A stretch of DNA of 64,000 nucleotides from Tubiluchus corallicola. Taxonomy: Eukaryota; Priapulida; Priapulimorpha; Priapulimorphida; Tubiluchidae. Numbering within the stretch: position 1 is the first letter of the stretch; the number at the start of each line of letters is the position of its first letter. This document shows, one piece after another, positions 21,601 through 35,100 of the stretch. The stretch lies in contig JAQGDQ010000071.1 of the NCBI GenBank assembly GCA_030141605.1, positions 287,605-351,604 on the forward strand. The letters run 5' to 3'. The position numbers and the translations under genes are program-made. The notes under the pieces were generated by a model, which was not told the DNA's origin, did no database searches, and saw only the letters and a list, made by a program, of their open reading frames with translations.

Positions 21601-24600
21601 CTATATATGTATTATAAATCTTTATTTGCCATAAAATAGATGTTGTAACATTTGATAAAACCATTAAAATGCATCCATCAGTGTTAGTAGATGAGTATAC
21701 ACTGTTGAAGGCAAATATGTCAGGTTAGTAATCTAAAAAGTAATACAGTAAATTGCTAGTTCTAAAATCAGTTCTAAAATCTAAAGTTTACAAATTATAT
21801 CTATATGCGTAGTTAAATTCAAATTGCATCACCAACAGTTAACGAATTACAGAATTTACAATTTTTCTGAACATTTTAAAACAAAAGCAAATAATAATGC
21901 AATTGTACTAAGAAGAATACGACTCGCTTATAATTACAAGACTAAAAAATAAAAGTTTAGAAGAAAAGTCTAAATTTCTAAGTTTGGTTTCAGACATTTC
22001 TTGTTCATATTTGATAATATTTCATTGCCTTGTCGGAATGGAGTTGTTTGAGGTTCAAGGCACGTTATTTCAATGTGTAGTGCCAGTCACCTGTCCTAAA
22101 ATGACGGTCTGGGCTAAAAAGAAGAATTGTGGTAGGCAGGAAGGTTGTTGGCCCATGTCCTAAAGCTATATAACTACATTCCAACATCTAGTTTTTTGCA
22201 GATGCATGCTATAATATAGATGTCAAAAATAGAACAGCACGTTTTCGTTGAACGTCTTGCTAAATCAATTGTAGTACTTAACGGACATTTTTTTAATTAG
22301 TTTGCAGTAGAATTTGTATGTTATTAGATTTTATAGCTCTCTAATTGTTGACTGATTAGTGTTATCATGTAGTTGGTAGTAGAATTGTAGTTTATCTGCA
22401 TGCTACACTTAGCTATAACAGTCTTATAAATAATGTTTAACTATAGATTCACATTGCAGTACTGGCTCAGTACTACAGCATGCAGTACTGCAGTAATATT
22501 GGATAATATATAGTTAAACATTACACTAAGGACTGTTACAGCTGTCTGTACTATGCAGATGAAATGCATTTCAATTGTCTAGTACCTAGTATATAACAAC
22601 CATCAGAGAGCTATAAAATTGTATTGTTCCTGTAGTGCTCACTGATAACAGTAATGCTCTGATTAGCTTTGAAGAGTTGACTCTTGAAAGTGGATACATT
22701 ACTGTATTATATAACATAATAATTGTCAGTTGGTTATCATGTTTGACTTGTTGTTTGGTTTAGGCTTGATAGACAATTCAAGTTTGCTGCTTTTTGCAGC
22801 ATTTTATCTGGTTAAAGACAGCTTTTTGTGATTTTGTTTAAATCTCGCAGACTTTTGAACTTCTGATTTTAGAAATGCTTGTACATTACATTCAAGTACA
22901 TGACTGTTTTTCAGCATTTTTTTTTCTGTTTTCTTGCATTGTTTGAATTTGCTTCGTTTAACTGTTTCATAAAGTGTAGTAGTAATTATATTACTATTTC
23001 AACGGCCTGTTGTGTTTTTGTGTTTGGTGATGGCAACGGTTCTTTCTATTGCGTATCTTATTTGTGGTTTTCATTCACTAACGGAAACTAGCTTATTGAC
23101 GGTTCTGCCGTAAATACTAATTACATGCACTCAGCTTCAATGCACATCCTCACGTTACTGACATACATCGTGCAAACCTGACCATTAATTGCAATTAGTG
23201 AGAGCCGGTAATTTGTAGTCATTAGTGAGAAAAGGCTGACTGCACTCATATCATCAGTTCATTATTTCTCAATGTATTCCCATTTGCAAGCAAGAGTGTA
23301 ATGATGTGCATTTACCTGGATTTGACCTCTAGAGGTCATTATTATGTGTGCAGTCAGGTACGTAGGGGACCAGCTCTAATAAGGGGTTTGAATTGTCGCC
23401 TTTATTTTGTTTATACTCATTCTGTTATAGGTTTTTTATAGCTGTGCCATTGGCAGTTTCTCCAGTTGTTGACTTGTTTATTTTTTTAATAAGTTACAAA
23501 CATTTTAGTTCCCTAGTGACTAAATTAACCAAAAAAATCTATTGCGCATAATACAACAGCCACACAAGTGAATGCATACTTATTTATTTATAATTTCTAC
23601 CCACAATAATTATTTCATAGAGATTAGCTGATTGGTGTGCTGTTAAATGAATTGGGCACACTGTCCGTTGTTTTCTTATATGCCATGTTTTGTTGTTATA
23701 CATTCAATAAGGATTACTTACAACATTGAGTGTGTTGATCATGCCACTCTGAAATGACAAAAAGCTAGCAGAAAGGTCGAAACTGGACAGAATACTTGGC
23801 AAAGGTGTTGTATTTAAGTAACGGGACCTGCAGACACTCATCTGACTTACGGAGAGTAAGCGTCAGTTGATCCCCAGCTGCATTCGGTTGCAAAATGTGT
23901 ATGTAGTACATTGATCGAAATGTGAGAATAAAGTGTTTGTTAAGCATTTCTAAAAATGATGAGAACAAATTAATTTTAAACCCCAAAACAAGTTAAGGTA
24001 AATTCATGCTCGCTTTAACTATACTTGAATTGTAAAATGCAAGTGTAGCAAAGTTTCAGGAAGTTAGTAACCTAAATCGATCACATCTTGTTTTCCCACT
24101 TTCCAAGAAATGTGCTGCATTCTATTTTAAATTTTAGCTCTTATAATACGTTATTAGCAAGTACAAATACATATAATATATTTACACTTGGTTTATTCCT
24201 ATTTATTTTCATTAGGTTTTTGCTTTACGTGAAAAATCAGTGAAATGAACTAGAAAGTTCATCGGTCAAGTCGCGTCACGTTGTTTAAAAGTGACCGCTG
24301 ATCAGTGAGAGTAACCTACGGTTAACCTGATTGTAACGACTAAGTTTAATAATTTACTTAAATGTAAATACAGGTTGGTAATTGTATACAGGTGAATGCA
24401 AAACTGTAACGTATAGGTGAAAGGTTAATAAGCTGTAATTAATTTTAATGCCTCTTGTGAAACCTTACATTGACCAAAGTGAGCATTTCTAGGTTACGTG
24501 GTTAGGTCACCACCATTAAATATCTGGCTAGTAAGAGTTAACAAATAGGTAAAATGTCATTTTTACAGCTATGAAGTAGCTACTAAAATCATAGACCTAC

Positions 24601-27600
24601 TTCGACTTTTGGAGTAGATTTATTTCACTTATTTTTGAATCCATGTGTTGGAATGTTCACCTACATCATTTTTTACCTAAAATGCTAGTGCTTTTTTTAC
24701 CTGATTTGCAGCAGCAAACTTACACAGTTTTTATGTGCATTTACAAAAACGTATAAAGTGATAAATTGATTGGTTTTTGAACTAGTTTTGGTCTTTTACG
24801 TTTTTTGAACATCGAGCCTAGAACTGTTTCTATGTAAAATTGTGTAAGTTTTGTTTTTTTTAATTAATATTTCTTCAAAAGGGCATTGGAAAGAGCCACA
24901 GAATTACTATTGAGTTATTAGTAATTATGGTAATTATTTTGTTTTTGCACAGGATGCTCGTGCAAGCTATGATGTTAATGACAGAGACTCTGATCCAACT
25001 CCTAGATATGATTATAAAGATGAGAACAGGCAAGTATTTACTAAATTAATTTAGAATTTACCTTATTAATCTGCATATTCTCAGTAAAGTATTTCCCATT
25101 TCCTGCAGAACCTGCATGCATTACACTTGTTAAATGAGTAATTGTAATGCTATAGTTACTAGCAAAAAAATACTTCCAGTTCCAGTTCTCAATAGGCATT
25201 GAATAACTGTTCCCAGACTGCATATGTGCTATAACAGTTTTAGCAACAAATATAGCTATAAAATTTTTCTTATTATTTTTAGTTTTTCATGTTGAGAATA
25301 TGTCTAAATTAATGCCTTGAGGCAAGGCGATACGTGAGTTTGCTTAGCTATGTGAGGGCTCAGTTTAACAATACTGAACCTGGATTGTAAGAGGATGGAT
25401 GGGTGACCATTGAATATACTGCTCTTGGGTAGTGTGATCTACTGCACTGCCTTCTGGTTAAGCTCATTCTGTATTGGAGGCAAGATACATGTAGTTCAAC
25501 CTTGTCACGGTTCAGTTGGAGAATTATATGCTTGAAAGTGAACTAGGTTTTACTTCTGCTGCAACGATTAAGGTTATTTTATAGTAGTTAAGTTTGCTTT
25601 AAGTCCTTTGTTTTGGTTTTCAGTAAGCTGAATTGGGTTGTAAAACAGTGCATTATTAAAAAAATTAATTTGTTTCTAGCAACACTTAATTTTGTGTTCT
25701 TGGTCCCAGTAGGTCTCCTGTGTTTCTCCTAGTGCACTTTGTTTCACAAACATTTGGAATTCTGTTAAAAATGACTGTATAATATTTAGTACTAGTACTT
25801 GGGTTTGTAATAATATGCGGAACTCTCACACAGTTACTTACGTTAATTGTAAGAAATCCTTTTCATCGTACTGATTGAATCATACACAAAACATAATATA
25901 ATTGCAGCCTTGCACATATGTTTTAACTTTTATCGTTACTGCCTACCAGCCGACCAACCATAAACATTTTCCTAAACATCCCGTGGTTATTTTGAATCAT
26001 AAAGGCCAACGCATCATAGCGGTATCGTGTTTATTTTCTAGGACGTTTGCGCTTTAGATTAAGCTCTGTTATAATGGCATCTTGCTCGTAAACTTGTATT
26101 TTCCTTGGTAATAAAGTAATGGGTTTTATGGTGTTATGCTCTACCTACATGTATGTGCCAATTTCTGGTTTCCTCTGACTTTCCCAAATAACTTGTTTGT
26201 AGTTTTCCGATTTTTGTAATTTGTGTAAAAAAGGTAGATCTCCACGTGCACGTGGTGCCTGAACCGCAATCCGTAATACGTGTTGCGTATTGATTGTTTC
26301 GCATGCGTCCATGAATGCTATGCGTATTAACAAAGCTCAGGTTGCTATTCATGAAAATAGGAAGTAATAATTTTTGGAACCCCCGTCCCTGTCGACCCTG
26401 TTGCGCTTCTTCCACCTCTCAAAAACTGATATAGTAAAAATATTGAGTTTCTCCATTTGAGACCTGTCTTGAAATGACCAAAATTCACCTAACCAGAAAG
26501 CTATCAGTGAAAATGGTTACAGGAAATGTGAAAAGTCTGTAAATCACCTAGGCAACAGCAGTTTCCCTCCATTGATGGATGATGTTGATTTTTATCCATT
26601 GATAGGATGATGTTGACAATTGCAAATATTTACTGCAAAGCTATTGTAAAATAATATAATTCCATATATTTTATATATGTGACTGGCTGAACCATCTTCA
26701 CATATTATCTCAGTCCTTTTCCAGAAACATTTCCCTAGTACTGGTAGGCAATATTTTCTTTATAAACACGAGTCTGGCAACTATTTGATGTTTTTATAGG
26801 TTATTACGACTCATTTCTAGATGATTGCTGTAATGCCTGCACATGCCAGTTTAATGGTTTCAAATGTTGATCAATTCACTTTGATGCTCTGCTGTTTCCT
26901 ATGCAAATAGTCACTTCCCTACTTCAGTAAAATGAAATAAATTTTGCATTTAATCTCAAAGAGCGTTATTAAAACTTTGGGGAGTCATAGTTGGATTACT
27001 GTAATTCTTACCTGCTTTGCTTTTAGGCATGGAACAAGATGTGCGGGCGAAATCGCGGCTGTTGCTAACAACAGTGTATGCATAGTTGGAGTAGCCTATG
27101 ATGCATTTATCGGAGGTAAGACAATATTTGTAGCTAAATCAGAGATGTTATCGAAAAGAAATTAGTATGGGGTTGCTATTTGTGGCTCAGTTGATAAAGT
27201 GCCTGCATTGCAATTAGGAGGTATCAGATTTGGAAGTCGTGTATCTGCTTTCTTTACATTTCTAAAAAGAGATCTAATATTAACTTCTCTGTACGGAAGT
27301 AATTCACCATCAACAGCTTGGACTTTTTGTCATAGTGGCACTTTCCTAACTAACTGAAGAGAAGCAGTTGATAGTATCTGTGCTACAATGTGGGAATGGG
27401 GCAAATAATAACGAATGAATGTTTGCTGAAGATCATTTGTTGTCCTACAATCTTTCTTCTTTACTATAAAACATTTAGATATTTCATCTGGCCATTGCTT
27501 TCAAACTATTATATTATGTGCTGATAGCACTTTTCTGAATGCAATTAAATGTGCGTGTCATTTTTATTTGTGAGATAAATAATGATAAAAGGATGTAAGT

Positions 27601-29112
27601 CATTCAGTATTACGTGTCTGTGACTCCAGCGTTAACTACAGCGTAAGTATACCGGCCTATTGTGGTTACTGGGCTTGAATGTTTGGTGTCTGCATTAAAA
27701 TGTTAAGCTTTGCACTAGGTTTGTAAACGCACATCAATGTCAAACCTATGATTTAGTGAATCACAGCTGGTGATAGTTGAGCATTAGCATTTAGACAGCT
27801 GAGTGGTTTCTCAGAACTAAGTACTGTGTTTTAGCCTGGCTTCCTATTACCAATCAAGCAGTGCTATATTTATCATTACTCATCAAGTAATATGATCAAC
27901 TGAGTGAATATTTACTATGTGTGGTGGTTACACAGTATCTTTGCGGGTACATTACCATTAATTCTGTTAATGAAATAAGGGATAACGGGTTAGCTTCTGT
28001 AATATATAATCAATTGCTTATATTGCAATAAGGATGTAAGGCAAAAGTTTTTGCTGTCACAAAGAGATGGTTGCTGCGAGAGAGATTATCAGATCTGTTC
28101 ATTGTCCTTTGACAAAGTTTAGCATGACCACGTGTCATTAGAAAAAAATCTGATTTTGAAATTGTCTACTAATTGCAGTAAATAATTGTAGTTCCTAGAA
28201 ATGTAGTTTGCTTTTCTTTGTTGGCAGAGCTAGACGTATTACAGGTTTAAAGTTTTAACAAGTAATAATTTAAATGATTATTTGTTTTGGGTGAAATTAG
28301 CAATAACATGATAAATCTTTTCAGATTTTTTATTTTAGGTAATTAATCAATCAATTACATCACTGCTAACTCACTCAGTGAGATGTTTTTTTACAGTTTT
28401 CATGGTAACTTTTTCTGCAAAAAATTTTTTCGTTAGGTTAATTATCCTTTAACATAAACTGTAAAACTTTTATCAATTCTGGCTATTCGCTGTAAAAAAT
28501 CATTTTGCTGTTTTTATTTTTGATGAATTATAGGTTAATTAACTATTTTTATTGTGATGATGACTGTGTTATCGAACCAACAGCCTTCTAGACATAAAGC
28601 ATACGCCTTGCCCGTCATGACTATCTTTTGCCAGAGATCAAGGCTCTATTTGTTGTTAATCCTTACAGCCACAAATGTTATCAGATTTTGTGTTTACAAT
28701 GTTATTAATGGATTGCAGAAATAAACATATTAACGTCAACAGTTTATGATACATGATGGCAAAGATTAGTAAATATCATTAAGAGAAAATTTACTTCACT
28801 GCCCAAAGTGGAGACGATGAAAGTGAGTGTTATTAGAGTGCTTTTAGCAGTCTAGTAATGTAGATGTAGATAAATCATGTTAGTGGTATTGAAGAAAGAG
28901 CAAGATTACATTCACTATTTGTACATCTTTGTGATAGGTATTCACATTGTCATCAGTACTGTACAAATCCAAGTTTTTTACTTGTACCTGCACTATCTAA
29001 AAATATGGGAGAGACAGGTAGAAACGAGGAGGAAAAGAAGGTTAATTTAACTCTTTATTTCGAACTAAGTTTACAGAATGCATAACATACAATACTTACA
29101 ATTTTTTTCACC

Positions 29113-29174
<62 letters not shown>

Positions 29175-32100
29175 AGAAAGAGCGAAAGAGAGAGAGAGAG
29201 AGAGGGGGCGGAGAGAGAGAGAGGGAAAGAGAGAGAGAGAGAGAGCATTATTATTTTTAGTGGTGTATAATGAAATAAATAAGAATTTTTTTTGAACATT
29301 AGTGAGTCCCTGTGGATTGTCACTAGTAGCACTATTTCCCTCAAACTACCTATAGTTTATATACTATTTTTAAAATGCAAAGACCACTCAGTCTTTCTAC
29401 CTGTTCCTGTCCAATGTAATGATGTATGTCTACCACTATAAAACATATAAACAATTTAAACTAAACTTTGATGCTGTCCCGTGTTTATCACGCTTGGCAT
29501 CTTTTAGGAAGTTTTTCAGCAGCTGTACTGGTGATTAGATGTCTTCCTATTTATCTTTACAAATGTTTTGGAAAGCTGTAAGGGAATTACCAAAATGATG
29601 CAGTTTCTCAAAGAGCTTGTTAATCATTCCATTAACACGAGTATTTTCATTTCCCAGTAGAGCACTCCATGCGTATCTTATAACATTTGCTCAGCGAAAA
29701 ACTTGTTTTCATATCCAGTACAAAAAGCTCATGGAACACGGTTTGTTAGTGTTTTCTACAAACCTAATCTTTGCTATTGATTACTCGCAGTTATGTTTGA
29801 GAATTGGATATTTTAATGTTGCACATGTGGCACCTCTACTGTCACTAATGTGATGTAGTAATGTCGCATGCAAAGAGGTGAAATACTGGAATGTGTAGTA
29901 ATTGACTGTATTCGATTGTTTGTTGGAAAATCTCAATAAGATCAGAAATTGCAAAGCCCAAACGCCCACGTATAGCATTGAGATAAATTCAGCGTACTAC
30001 GACTGTGTGGTGTCTAGAATCTAGTCTGGCTTACTGTTTTGATTTGTATAATTTTTTGTTTTTTTTTTTTATTTTATAGTCCAGATGAACAGGCCTTTTT
30101 CTGCCATATAAGCTTGCCCTGTTAGTTTTTGCCTTGAAACATATTTTGGTAGTGTTTATAATAACTTCTGGGCCAAGTGAACATTTTAAATGTGACCTAA
30201 TAATATAAGCTAGCCTTTTTAGCAGTACCAACATTTCAGCTTACTTTTATAGTTACTCAATAGACGATTATATCCTAAGTGGACCTTGTAACTGGCAGCA
30301 AATAGTTTTTTACGAAAAATCTGTGTTTCTACTCTAGTTATCAGTTGCTTAATAACAATGTTATTTCATTGGTCATTGACAAACGAGCAATGCTTTAGCT
30401 TATGCTTAAATTCAGTAAATTGTGTTATTAGTGCACATTTTGTTGAGATGCACTCAGACCCGCCTCGGGTTTTGCCAACCTGTTTAGTTTCTTGTTTTGC
30501 TTTCGTCTTTATTTTTGATCTTCTCCGGCTTCCTGTCCTGAATTTCACAAAAAAAATCATCAGCAACTGTGTGCCTGTCTTTTCCCTTCACTTTGGTATT
30601 TGTTGATTTTTTGTGCGCGCTTATTTAGTTGAACGCGTTTATAAATACTGTACATTTTGGGAATTCTGGATCTGCATAACAAATACCAACAACATGCTAA
30701 GCGTCCGTTTGACAGCTTGTACGTGTTTATTTTGAAAAGCACAAGAATAACAGATTCTGTCCATGTGCGTTGGTTGTGCCATCCGTAAACTAAATGCGCA
30801 ACTGCTTCAGCTTCCCCAGTGGGAGTTGAACAGTTTCCTTTTTAGGCACACTGAAAGTGGGTGGTCACCGGTATTAAATATTTTATTCGATATAAAATGT
30901 TTTTAAATAAAATTCAACTTGTAGTAGTAGGGTTATTTTGCCAATTAAGGCTTATAATTTACATTAGTCTAGTGTGGTCTCAGAATGGTTGTATGTGTGT
31001 CCACTGTAACTCCATGCTATGCTAATCTTGATTTAATTCTTAGTTACATAATTGTAAATTAAAGTACTTAGCCGAGTTAGTTTTAGATAGATTCAGCCTT
31101 GTAATCGAAGGATTTTAAGTTTAAGTCTTGTTAATGACAGTACGAGGAAAAGGGTGCCTGAGAAGAAAAAGGAAAGCCTTAGTTTGAACGTTAAGTCACG
31201 AGTATTTTGAATTGCCACACTACTGCGAAGGCTTCTTGAGAGCGGAAAGCATTTGATTATTAAAGAAAGTTGTAAAATGCAGTTGAATCGGGCGAATAGC
31301 TGAGTGGTCACATTGTGTGTGGAACCTGATTAGTAATTTGCTGGGAGACTGCCAGGAAAATCATTTCTGGGCACATTCACTTGCCATACTTCTTCTATTT
31401 TCCTCACTGATTGAAGACGTGTAATAGATATATATATACACTCTACTGTGGCTAAGGCACCTCTGCCTCACCTTGGATGTTTTTCTTTGTTAATGCATTA
31501 CATACCGGTCCTGCCATAAACATCAGTATATTAAGTAGCCCTGCTGTTGAATGCTAGATCCCAGTTTGCAGTTTGCTGTTCAAAAAATTATATCGTAGAT
31601 GAGATGCAAACTCATAAAGTGCACCTTTCGTTGTAATTTTGATATTGCAACACAGGTAAGGCATTATGAGCACTTAGTGTGGAAATTTACAGATTCATTA
31701 TTTCCAGTCTAACAGTAGATTTCTCTCAAGTTCGGCTTTGACAAGAAGAAGCCTTTGTTCCGGTTTTATTATTGTTTCCTAGATGTTTTGCTAAATATTT
31801 ATTTTCTGTTGAATAAACATTTACATTAATTAATATCAAACTCAGCAGTGTGTGTAACCAGCTGGAGAGCTACACACTCAGCAAATTAAATTCGCCCCAT
31901 GCGTGAGATATCAATTATATCATGCATGTGTGCCCACATGATAACAGTTTGAGGAACTGCCACGTATCAAAAATTGCAGATTTTTTTATGCTAATTTTAT
32001 AAGAACATAGCTTTGACTAAAATTGCCAGTTGTGCCTTTTTCTGAATACTTCGTTTCCAGTTTTTCTATTTCTATGTTTCTTGATTAAAACGTGGAGATT

Positions 32101-35100
32101 TTTCTGTCCTGCCCGAATATCGTGCCTTTTAAGACTTATTAAATGCTTCATAGGATGTATGCCTCATTACTTTTAAGCTGCAATAATATACATTAATTTT
32201 TGCCTTGCTTCTGCGATAATATACCTTGGTTTCAATTAAAATTAAGTTTTTTTGTGATTTAGTGGCAAAAAATTCTGGTAAAAGTCAGTAAAAGCCAAAG
32301 CAGAACCCACAGTTTTCTAGAAATTTTTCGTGAAAAATGTTTGAAACTGAAAGTGAAGGTGTCTAAAGAATTTCTATGCATATCACATAAGTCTGTCCGA
32401 TCTTTTAGTAGGACTGAGCTCTACAGATCTCAGAAACTTCCCAGCCATTAAAAAAACCATTTTTGAAGTCTGGAAGTGTTTATGATAGCATCTTTTATGA
32501 TACGTCAACGTTCTTGCTGACTGATTGATGATGCATCTTTTTCGCATGGTTTATGAACTGTTTAGAGAGCTTTGCCGCTGCCCAGATGTTTTATTTATCT
32601 CTTTCTCTTTGTGGTGAGTCTGCTGCTCGCTGCGGCTAGTTGTAAAATGCCTCAGTTTTCTTTGGTTGCCAAAATTTCATTCATTATTAGCTGCTATTGG
32701 AAATCAACTGTTGGTGATGTCTTCTTAGAATTGAACTTGTGTTGCTAGTTGTACACTTAGTGATAGTGATTATAGATCTCAATTGTGTTCGATTCAGGGA
32801 AATAATTTTTGAAAAACAAAGTCTGAGTCATTTATTTATATTTAGTAGACACCAGCTTCCTTTTATATTTCTTCTTAGATGACTGCCTACTTTTGCATAC
32901 AAAGCATGTTTACAGTACCTGGGCTGACATCTATTAAAATATTGTTGGAGTATGGAAAGCTGGAGCACCTTTGAAAATTGGGTGTATCACACATTTTTGT
33001 AACTGAAACATTTTCGAAATCCAGTCTACACAAACATTTACTTTCATAGCTTATTTGTTTTGTTTTTGGATTTGATTAATCAGTAGAGAGATTGCAATTA
33101 CTGTAAGTGCACATGGTACTAATTGATTGCTTGGATCACTGTGTAAATGCTTTCTATGCTATGTTAAAATAGCTACAAACATGCAAAAAACATTGCTATT
33201 TTGCAGTACATGTCCATCTTATGACTGTTTTATTTTTCAGGTGTGAGGATGCTAGATGGTGATGTCACTGACGCCGTAGAAGCCATTTCTTTGAGCTTAA
33301 ATCCTCAGCATATTGACATCTACAGTGCCAGTTGGGGTCCAGATGACGATGGTCGAACGGTCGATGGTCCCTCTCGCATGGCCCGCAAAGCTTTCATTGA
33401 CGGTATCAAACAGGTTTGTCTATTTTCTGGTTTTTATAATGCGATTGTGTTTTGCTTCAATGAGGCAATTCTTTCACTGCAGTCAATAAGGGTAAGATAC
33501 ATTTCCGAACTACACTGTTCATCTGTCGGTACTTTTTGGACTGCACTGTGGCAATAACAGTGTTAAAAGCAGAACATTTACACGGTTTACTTGTACAATT
33601 TACATTGTACAATTTACACTTACAAATTATGATCTGAGTTTTGGTATTTGTCTTATAGTTTCATTTGAACTTAGTTGGTTTATTGCATTGTCATGAACTT
33701 ACTTGTTGCATGTTGTTGTTATTATTGTCATTTTCATTATTGCTGCTGAACCCGGAGACTGAAGCTTACTGAAAGATTATATTTCTTATGTTTGCTTCAG
33801 CAGTTTGCAAGCTGAAATCCAGCATACTAACCGCAGGGCTGAAGTTGGTTGTGACAGGACTGGCACCTAATTCATTATTAAGAAAAATCCCCCATGATGA
33901 GATTTGGCCCCATTTAAGAGCCTTGATCATATTCGGGCATGTACACATCTTCCTTCAATGAGGTAAATAGCTGGGGACTTATAGCAGATAAAAGCAACCA
34001 GAAGCAGGTAGCAGTCATCCATCACTTTACTAAATGGGCTCAGCGTAGATTAACTTTGGTCACTAAATTCATATAGTAAGATAAAACTTTTGATAAATTC
34101 AATAAGCTCCCTTAATGTAACAGTGAGTGTTGACTTGCTTAATTCTTGTTTAATTCTTGTCCCAGAAGAAGAAAGACAAACTGAATGTTTCAGTGTGATG
34201 ATTTTCATAACTCATGTTCATCGATTGAAAAATAACCCTACATCCACCTGGTACATATCCTTGCAATGTACCAGCTAAGTGTTAACAAAAACTAGAAGAC
34301 TCCGGGTTATGATTTCACTTCACTACAGATAGTCACTGAAAATTGTAAGGTGGAAAAATTGTAGTTGTGTGATATAGTGAGTAAGCAGGCTATTTCCTGA
34401 CAGGAAGAAAATAGTTACAGAATGTCACAAACTATCCGTGTAATGCACAAACCCTCAATTTTCTTATTTTCCATAGGGACGCGGTGGTCTTGGATCTGTG
34501 TTTGTTTGGGCTTCAGGGAATGGTGGCAGGCAAGAAGATAACTGTAACTGTGACGGCTACACAAACAGCATCTACACCTTGTCAATCAGCAGTGCTACAG
34601 AGAAAGGTGAGTTTTACAGGTTGCACTGTGTGAAATGTTAGGTTAATCATTGAAGTGTTCTTATCTAGTCATTGCCATTTTATTTTTGTTTATCTTCATA
34701 ATACTTTAATTTTTTGCTATTTCATTTCACTTGCCGTTTTTTAATAATGAACAGATTTTAATGTAGTCATTGATTGTATGAATTATATATTTTATAGTCA
34801 TTGGATTGATAGAAAAAAGTCTTAGGGTTTCTAGCTCTGGAATTGAACCCATAGCTTTCTGAATTCCTGTTCAAGCCATGCTAACAAATATGTGTTGGTT
34901 TTCACATTGAATTTCTCTGAATTATTATTTTTAACTTATTTTCTTTGAAATTTTTGATTTTTGCATTTTAGTAGTTTTAGAAGTGTATGTATTGTGTATT
35001 TTTGACATTTTTCTTGTTAAGGACAAATATTTTACGTGCATTGATATGAAGTTAGGAATTATAAAGATAATCTTTCAGGGAGTAGAGATTGTCGCACACC

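Larger units (their letters stand above)
27241..33240. other. Convertase intron 6 (about 6 kb)
   Basis: AT-rich. Apart from the tRNA-like piece at its start, the GA microsatellite at 29115 and the 5S-like piece at 31291, I recognise nothing coding or structural. Confidence 0.5.

Noticed and set aside
29078-29344. Arg-Glu and Ser-Leu repeat proteins
   Set aside because: Translations of the GA microsatellite.
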